From Amphibalanus amphitrite (taxonomy: Eukaryota; Arthropoda; Thecostraca; Balanomorpha; Balanidae), in the NCBI RefSeq assembly GCF_019059575.1, contig NW_024881613.1, positions 682,001 to 746,000 of the forward strand: a stretch of 64,000 nt of DNA, read 5' to 3'. Shown piece by piece: positions 1-9,400 of this stretch. How positions within the stretch are numbered: the first letter of the stretch is position 1; each line of letters starts with the position of its first letter. The position numbers and the translations under genes were made by a program. Below the pieces are notes generated by a model that saw only the letters and a program-made list of their open reading frames with translations, was not told the DNA's origin and made no database searches.

Positions 1-367
1 TGAGTGCCCCGTAATGGAAATAATTTTGTGGAAGGGGTTCAGCACGCTGTTCTGATTTATAGCGGCACAAATCCGATGAGGAGTGGGTCGGGCGCCGGGC
101 ACAGATTGAGAGCGCGGGCTACCCGAGATTAGGCCCGGTGGACACCATGAGTTATGAGAACACCCGATGATATCACCGCAGCGATATATCGAAACAGACC
201 GACTCGGCCATAGCTCTCCCCAGACCGACAATTTTCCAGCCAATTACCAGCCGTAAACCTGAGCCGGCCGCACTCTTATCCCTTCTAATGTCCGAGCCAG
301 ACCACTGAGCACTCCATGGCGCGTTTGTGGGACTGTGTGCATTGTCTGACCAGTCTTTTTGTTTCAG

Positions 368-427
368 TACGATGTCGGGAAGACCGCCTCTCACACCAAG
401 TGTCTTCAGAACCAGTTTTGCTTTATG
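368..427 (+). CDS. Gene 1 exon 2 (Cys-rich module, first part)
   Basis: The acceptor gtttcag (361-367) and donor gtaagt (428) bound 20 codons carrying the pair CLQNQFC. Exon 2 of gene 2 has the equivalent CLKQEEC at the same place relative to its introns, which is why I number this as exon 2. A first exon with a signal peptide is not present in bases 1-360. Confidence 0.8.
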
Positions 428-3400
428 GTAAGTGCAGAGTGGCGGGCAGGACAAAAACTTTATAACCATGGCACGTACAAAACAATGGCTTTGATGGTAC
501 CGATGGTCTACTTTTTGTGATTCATTAGAGGGCAGATAGATGTCACTTAGCGGATAATTTCATATGACTGCTAAAAACGGTTGCTCTGATTTCCCTTCTC
601 TTTGTGTTAGGAGAGAATCGTGTATTTGTTGTAGAAGTAATCCAGGTGCGGGTTCGATTACGTGAATATGATTTTATCAATCGTGAATTTATTTTGCATT
701 ATATAGTATTTTACTTTGTAGTACTTGACAATGCTTACAATGGTACGATGACTAAGCCACCGCAGCCGAAGAGTGCCATGCCGCATTTTTGTCGTTTATT
801 GCATTGACATTTCTGCTTCTTTTGATGACGTGGGATTAAACTCCCCGATCGGCAGTAATGCCACAGACAATTGACGGATGCCAGTCGAATCGTGGCGACT
901 TTTTGCGGCCGCTCAGTAACGAGCTGGGCCTGCCAGCTGAGCAGTAGTGCGGTTCACTTGTGGTCCCATGTGTTGATGCACTTGTGGCCCGGTCTGTCTG
1001 CGCACCAGTCTGATATCGTGTCCCGGGGCCGCTCTCCTGCTCTCCTCTGCTCTTGCGCGGCCGTCGTCCTGCGTTCCTCTGATCTGGCGCGGCCGTCGTC
1101 CTGCTCTCCTCTGATCTGGCGCGGCCGCGGCCACGAGTCTGGCGTGCGGCCGCTGCGGGCCGGCAGGCAATGAACGACCGGCAAACGGCGCCCACCAGCT
1201 GCCCACTTTGGGCGACGCACGGCAACGGCCATTTATAGGGTACTAAACCGCAGCATTCAGAATAACCCGATCTGTTTGCATGCAATGGTGGCTCTCGAAG
1301 CGCCCGCGGCGGCGCGCCGGTGTGCAGTAGTGCTCCGGAGGGCTGTCCGCCGGCCATCCCTGTCTTCTGGCCGCGTGTCAGCGCCGCTCAAATGGCCGCA
1401 GCCGGCCCTCAGACGCGACAGCCTTCTGCGAAGCCGAGCCGCTGGAGGAGCGGTGGCGAGCCGGACTCAGCGCGGCGCGTCCAATGGCGCCGCCGGCTGA
1501 AAGCGCGCGCCGTCCGCTGGCATCACCATCCGAATGCATTCCAGGCGCGCGCGGGGGCTTTATTCGTGGTCGCCCGCCCGTAGTAAAGCCGGGCGGATCC
1601 CTGGCGGAGCTCGCTCGGACACGGGCGCGGCTCGCGCTCTGAGAGCTCTGATGGTGAAGGGTGGGTGAGCTCCGGTAGGTCACAGCGCCGCGGCCGGGCC
1701 GGTGTGTGACCCTCCCCGGGCGGCGCGGAGGTCCGCTCGTGACCCGCCGTGTGACCCTCGGCGGCGCGGCTTCCTGCGCAGCCGGTAGCGCGGCGGTTCG
1801 CTCCGTCGCTAATCAAAGCGCTGGCATCAACAACAGCCGGGCGGCGCGGCGGCGGCGCCGGGCCCCGAGGCCGGTCCGTCAGCTGGCGCGCCACTGCCCA
1901 GTAATTGTCCGCGGCTCGCCCGCGGCACCCGCCCGCCATAAGGACGAGAATCCCGGCCGCGCCGGGCGGCGAACACCCTTACGGCCACGCACCGGCGGCC
2001 AGGAGTAATTACCGTGGTCTTGCGTCGGTAGGGGCCATTAAGGCCCACCGTGGCCCCGTGTAATATGCCCCTGTGGCCCGGCGGACGGCCGGCGCCGGTT
2101 ATGCTAAGAGAACCGGGCGGCGTCTGTTCGGGTAATATCAGAGAACTGGCCGGGTTGTGTTTGTCCGTGCGGCCTGTGTCACCGGCCGCCACTCTCCAGA
2201 GCAAATACGCACACCGCGCGGCCGATGAAAGCCAGTCATTAGAGCTGCGATCAGGATCAGGCGATTACACGCGCCGCGGCGGCGGCTAATATGAAGCCTC
2301 GGCGGCGATCGTGGCGCGATGCCGCCGCGGAGACGAGAAGGAGACTGGGAGGAGGCGAGGGGAGACGGCGGAGCTGCCGCCGCCGGACGACATAATGCGT
2401 GTCCCCACTGGATAACATCAGGTGCCGGTGGAGGCCGTGGGTGGGTAATGACACCTGGACCTTCAAAGTGCCGCCGCCTCTGTGTCGCGCCTCCCCACAC
2501 CCTCCCCCTCTGCCCTTCCACCCTGTCGCCAGCCATCATCTCGCCGGCGTGATCGTCCCGAGATGGGCGGCCCCCCGCTCCGGCCGGCGCGCGGCGCGGC
2601 GCGGCGCTCTCTACTGTCTGACCGTCCGTGCCCCTTTGTCCGCAGTGCTGGGAGAAGTGCGCCTCGCTGCAGGACGTGCTGGCAGCCAAGTTCACCTCCT
2701 GTGACCGCGTCCCGGACTGTGTAAGTATTTGCCCGGCTGCATGGCTGGCCGTCGGCCGGCGGCGGCGCCGTGCGCTCGCGGCCCTCATCTATCGCCACTC
2801 TCGCTGGCACTGGTCGTGACTGGCGTTTAAAGAAAGCGTTGTCGGCACTCGCTGGGCCTGACATCACAATTCTGCGAAACCGCCGGGCGCTGGCGGCGTG
2901 GTGTGGCTCGGCGCTGTGCCAGGACCGCCGCCGTCCACCGGTCCCGGCCCTCCGGTGTGCGAGCGGCGCCCCGGACCCTCCGAGCGGCCCTGGGACGCTG
3001 CGCCCGGCGTCCGCTCTAAGTAGTATCGTTTAATTGCGTGAGTAGGCTGTTCGAGGCTTTTATAATGACGCAGTGCTCTTGCCAGTACAAAAGAGCAATG
3101 GCATCGCGAGCGCTATAAAGTGCAGGCGTATTAGGGCGTAATGAGTCGGCCAGTTGGGCGAAAAACTCGTCACTCGGGCGACATAAAGTCATAAATTCAC
3201 GCCACGGCGGGGCATTCAGAGCTCACGCCAGCGAGACGGCTAGAATCTGGCTCTGAGGCCAGCAGGAGATTAGTCACACGCAGAGATATCCTCACCGGAG
3301 ATTCCTGAGTCATGCGTGGATACGGTGACTTGGCCAAGTAAGAACGGTGTTGAAACGGAATCAGTGAAAAATCTCGCGAAACATCTGCTATCCAGCTTAT

Positions 3401-6400
3401 CCAGCCGTGGTTTTGCAATGTGCAGCGCGCTTGGAAACCTTCCACCATCATGCACCTTTTCATACAGGCCACATGTCAAGAGTGTTTTCTGTACTTGTTC
3501 ACATTTTTGCTGGCCATGCATCCATGCGTCGTTCAAAAGGCGTTCCTAATTCTTATTATCGGCGGTCGTAATTTGTGTTATCTCCAGTCATTTGTGTTTG
3601 CGTTCATTATCGATGGATTCAGGGCCTCGGCTAACATGTTAACTACTGGGGCAAATGCCCCAGTAGAGTCGAGGAATGCCCCAGTAGTGGTCAGGCTTTG
3701 CCCAACCTCCACAAAATAAGAATATACCAATATTAACGTACATTCTTTCATTCGGGAGCGGTTGAAGACGTTTGTGGCAAGAAATCAGAGGCGGCGGAAG
3801 AGGGAGTGCACGGTGTGCAGCTGCACCCTCAATTTCCATCCAAAAACATAGGCGTGCATTGGCAAACATATCTTTTTCCACCCCATAATCCATCTTCGTT
3901 CGAAAGAACGTCAAAAATAATGACGAAATTACTTCGGCCACTTTTTTGGTCAGGTCAAAGGTCAGGTCATGGTGATGGCCAAATTTCGCCGATTTTCAGG
4001 TCGAATATCGACAGTTTACAAGATGCCGACGCATAACTCGGGAACCAATAAGAGCTACAGCACCGCGGAAAAGCGCATTTGATAGCCATATTAGCATGCT
4101 TTCTGGCTATTTCTCTTAGATTTGACCTAACGTCAACGGTTTTGCCTGCAAGGGGCAAAAACTACCAAAATAGACGATTTTTTCGGGAGCAGTTTTTTCT
4201 GCAATAACTTTTGACTCATGCCTTGCACGAGCTTTCTTTTACCGACATCGTATTCCTCTCGTCAAGACGCATCAAATTGACTAGAATTTGACCTTGAAGG
4301 TCAACTTGAAAATTCGACCTCAGGTCAAGGTCATGATCTGACCGGAAGTTGTCATGTTGCATATCAGTCGATCTGCATCGTCGAGCCAAACACAACTATG
4401 GCATTTTCATCGATCTAGCGTTACTCTTTCAAAAGTTATTCGCGAAAAACTGTTAGATACCTACCATTCGTGAACTGAGATGACCTCAGGGGCATAAACA
4501 AGGGTCACGGGTGCTATTTTCATGTTCAGTGTGTCAAAGTCGCGTACAGTGTTTTATAGTGTTTAGAATAGCTTACATCCAAAAGAGGTGGTTTTGAATT
4601 TTCTCCCATTGACTTATAATAGAGGTCGCAAAATTGAGCTGACCTTAGGTCACCGATATGAAAATTCCGAGATATAAATTTTGTACATGCTGTTGCCCTT
4701 ATCAATCGCTGAAAGTTTCAAAGCGATATGTCACTCGGTGTAGCTACGGCATACATTGAAACATTTTATGAGGTGAGGTCACTTGAAGTGACCTGGTGAC
4801 CTGATGTTGAATGACCTTGGTCTGAAATTTTTACAACACGTGTAGAATTGATGGATGATGGAGCGCCGCCGTTTTTTAGATATCCGCGAAAAACCGCAGG
4901 AAAACCCGCAGGTGTTCAACCCCCCAGCAGGGCGCCAACACACTTTGACGATTTGCCCCAGTAGTCAAAATTCCTTAGCCGAGGCCCTGGATGGATTGAC
5001 GTTCAACAATCATCATTGCTAAATATAAAGTAGCTTTAGATTATTCTGAGTGAATTGTTGAAACACAAATTAAAAAGAAAATGCACCTTGATGCCCGACA
5101 TCATAACAATGTTGTAAATTTCCAATTAGTTATTTTGTATGTGTTCGAGCATGTGTCATGATAACTTTCGGCAGTCTACAACTTTGTTGCTAAGATTACG
5201 CCTGTATCGCGCACCCATCACCTTTCAGGTCCTAGTCTGCCCTGACCTGATCTGACCTGTCCGGTGGCCTGTTGCAGCGTGACGTGGGCTGTCAGCTGGC
5301 GTGCCGGTTCCACGCGTCTCCGCCGTCGGCGCCGCGGCTACTGCCGCTGCTGCCCGTCCGGCTGGACGTGCAGTTCGGCTGGTCAGAGGCCCGCTGGACG
5401 GTCACAGAGGGCGGCGACTCACAGCTCTCCCGGCGCGGCAGCATCGTCTACCTGCTGCTGGCCAAAACCGGAGACCAGTGGAAGGAGCTTGTCCAGGTGA
5501 GAGAATGACGACGACTCGCTGGGGGATTATATTTGTACATTTGACGTGGATAGGCACTCATAAGCAGTTGCGATTTGACGCGATGGCCTGAAATTTGTCA
5601 TTTTCTTATTCGAATTTGCCGTTAAACATACCGCCAAATGAGCTCTTATCAACTTTCAATCAGTCTCCTTCGTTTTATATGCAGTTAAAACCCTTCTCAC
5701 GCTTAAATTCACACGCTTACCCAAGTTACGCTGACCACTCTCCCAATTCTCACCACCCCTCTTTCTCTCGTCAGACCCCGGAGGTCAGCGTGGTGCTGAT
5801 CAACCTGCCGGCGGGCACGACGCTGCGCCTGCTGGCGATGACGCGCCACGGCCAGCTGACCGCCATGGAGACCGTGTTCGCCCCCACCGAGCCCGACCAG
5901 CTGGTCCTTGACGTGCAGGACAACCGGCTGCCCGGGGACCAGGAGCGCCAGATGGAGACCTACCAGATCGAGGTGGGCACGGGAGCGCGAGTACCTACCA
6001 GATAGAGGTGGGTAGCGGGAGCGCGAGTAGCTACCTGATAGAGGTGGGTACAGGCGACCAGGAGCACTCAGAGATGGAGATCTATGAAATAGAGGTGGGT
6101 AACGGGAGTCAGAGAAAGCACCAGATCGGGGCCGGTAAAGGGTCGGGGAACGTCCCGCGAAGTCGGGGAACGTCCCGAATAGATGTCAGCAAGTGAGTCA
6201 GGAGACAGGGAAGGTAGTTTTGTCGTGTCTCAGGGAGAGGTGGAGTTACCGGAGACCTGTGACTACAAAAGCCCGAGGACTTATTACAAAGTGTTTGGAA
6301 TTACGGGGTGATGGTTGGGGAGAGGGAGGGACGTGACGTAATGGACGCCACGAACGTCAGAAACTCACAGATATTGCCTTATTTTGGATTTTGGAGCGGC

Positions 6401-9400
6401 TAGCAGACGAGAAGTGCTGCCCAATTACAACCGATGATAAGAGATGCGGATCATTAGTGAGGTAGGCTCTTGAGGCAGGATGTAACTTCTTTCCAGCGCA
6501 ATAATTGGCTATTGTGGTGGTTATGTGTAGTTTGGCTATGTGAACGGAACGTAAGCGGGCAGCGTAGAGGGCGGAGAAAATTGGCCGTAATTGGTCAATA
6601 GGGTGTGTCACTAGAAACAGATCAATTGCTTCCGCTGATTTTCCTTGTCCCTGTGTCTATGGAAGCCCATTGGTGCAGTTCTTTTTTCCATGCATCGAAA
6701 ATTCGATCGGCGCCGGCTAAAAGAAGTTCGGTATTTATCGTGGCGCCCGGCGTTGCAGTCTCCATGTTTGGCGTAATGCGTTTGATGACACTAACACCAG
6801 CCGCGCGCGTCTTCGCCTGTTAGCGTTGACAGACGCTGTCAATACGGATGTAAGCAATGCAAACGAGGCAGTATCCTCTTTTTAGACAACGGTTACACAG
6901 AAAAGATGCATCTTTGCCATTCAATAGCAAACTGAATTCAACTGAATTAGCATTTGCCTACCTTGTATGGTTCAGGGGACCGATTTTCTTCCAGGCCTCC
7001 TTTGAGGAGATGTTGCCCGTCCGCGCGGCTCTGGTGAGCTGATACAGCAGGAGTTGGTCGCTGCTGTGGTCGGCGATGATGTCCGGCAGATCCAGCTCTG
7101 GGCCTCTCACCAGTCACCGGTCGGAACTTCACGGGAGAAAAACGGTGCACGGAGCAGCCAGCTGCCTTACCCAACGGCCCCGTGAATGATCCGGGTCCAC
7201 TGGTTTTGCCGTCCAAGTTCTGGAACACTTCCCTGAGTACAAGCTCATTCGAGTGCAGCTGGCAAGCAAACCAATGGACCGTTTTCTCTTGAATAAGCTC
7301 CAAAAGTCGGCATATTCCACCAGATCTGCCCGTATTGACGGCCGCGCCATCGCAGCCTATTAGCTAGAGTGGCAGCGTTTATCAGCTCATTGGCTTGATC
7401 AATGGCTTTACCCGAAATTGGCGTAAAGTTGGAGAGATATTCGTTTCCTGGTTCTGCTACCTTAGCCACATGTTCCTCAGCTGCCGTGTCGCCGCCTCGG
7501 CCCGTGCTAGTTTGATCATGCCTTCCATCAAAGTACATGGCCTTGAGCTCAGCGTCGCTGTGTTGTTGGTCCCGCGCTGCCACTGTACTTTGTCTCATCC
7601 GGCATCTTTCTCTCTATACTTTTTCGGGTCGACCAGCAATTCTGCTTTGCCGCTCGCTACGCGACCGATATCCATCTGAAAACCGTTGATGACGGCCGTC
7701 ACAGCACGGTTGGATAAACCATACCTGTCAGTCAGCTGCCAGTGCAGTGTTTGTCATATCATCATCGTTTGAGTCTTTGATGCATTTCTTCATCTCAAAT
7801 CATCTTCAGTGCATCACTTGTGACGTCTTCATTGCTGTCGTTGGTGTCGGTCGTTGCCGACGAGTCTACCTGGCCTGTCTCGTCGATATTGACGCCGTTG
7901 GAATAGGTACGGAGGTGGGAAGGACCAGCTTGACCCACGTCGCCCCTCCTCTCGTTCCGCTCCCGTCTCATTCTAAGGCTCGCAGTCTTACGCCGTTTCC
8001 TTGTCTCCTCGTAGTCCACACCACCCAGTCTCATCTTCCGAACTCCTCTCTGGTCTCGAAGGAATGCTATTTCCGCTGGCGGTACCCGGTTTGAAAGTGG
8101 ACAGGTACAGCTTCGCCGATCTTTACAGCGGCAGCGGGCGATGTCAAAAAGCTTACGAAACAGACTCGCTTCAGAAAGACTTTGTTTCGCTTGTCCCTCC
8201 TGCATTCTTTTGGGCACCTTATTCGATCGGCGAAATCTTTCGTAGATTTGCTTTACCTTCCGAACCACATTGTGCATTTGTATCGTTGGTATGCCCTCAC
8301 TCGACCACATTGCAACCACAGCTTCCGCTGCTTCACGTAAACATGCAGTGACTGTCCGCTCACTTTTTCTATCCCCTGCCAAGAGTCTCACATAGTTCAA
8401 TACAACTCTGTTTGTAGGCAGCTGATTAACCTACCGGCAACACACTGGGAGACCCGATAACAAAATGTTTCGCTTTGCTTCGCAACGGCATCACTGCGGC
8501 ACGGATAGTCCGATTCGATTGCGCCACACGCATTTCTGCTCACGCCGCAGCTGAAACCAGACTGACCCACGTTCTTCACAAGCTCGTGTGCCTCGGGGAG
8601 ACAGCACATGACACAAAAGCCGACACATTGTGTTGCCGACGGAGAAAGATACCCGAGACCCCGCTCACGTTGCCCTCTGTCCATCCGTGCTCTCATTCTC
8701 TCTGCCCCACTCGTGATAGTCTTGCCAAGGCTGCAGCGTGATCCTATTATATGGATCATCTGTGGGTCCCTGAATGGCCCCAACACATTAAGATAGCAGT
8801 ATGTTTCGTCCGACGTCCATTTAAACAAGAAATAGCAATCGAATTTTAACCGTCAAACGGTGTTGGCCGCAACAGGCCGACGGCGAGTCATATGGCTGGT
8901 GTTATCGCTACGGTACGCATTGTGTTCAGTATGGAGACTTCAACGCCGGGCGCCATGGGAAATGTCGAAATTGATTGGGCCCGCGCCGCCTGAATTTTCG
9001 GTGCAGCGAAAAAAGAACGGTGCCAATGGGCTTCAATGAACCCAGGGACGAGGAATATCCGCGGAAGCGCTTGATCTGAGACAAAAATATTAGATATGAC
9101 ACACCCTATTGGTCAAACTGGTTAGATACAGCCCAAATGATGCTGGGACTTATACCTGGACGCGAATAAAGAGCGACCATGACGGACTTGAAGGGCTTCT
9201 ATCGGCGAGACGACTGGGGAGCGAGGTCAGAGCGGAGCAGGTGGCTGAGGTCCGGAGGGGGTTGGTTTCCGTCACGTCCGGCTGCGGTACGGACGGTGTC
9301 CGGTGTGGTTACCAGATTGGACAGCGGTGTCCGGTGCGGTTACCAGATTGGACAGCGGCCGCGGAGGGTGGTGGGCTGTCAGAGACTGAGTGGCCGGTTG

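Noticed and set aside
836-2867. Long open frames on both strands in gene 1 intron 2
   Set aside because: They are Arg/Pro/Ala-rich, overlap each other in several frames and lie in very GC-rich DNA where stops are rare.
8397-8828. A 143-codon open frame inside the 6599-9108 element
   Set aside because: It precedes the transposase fragments on the same strand but shows no motif I recognise; it may be chance or a decayed N-terminus, so it is not listed as a gene.
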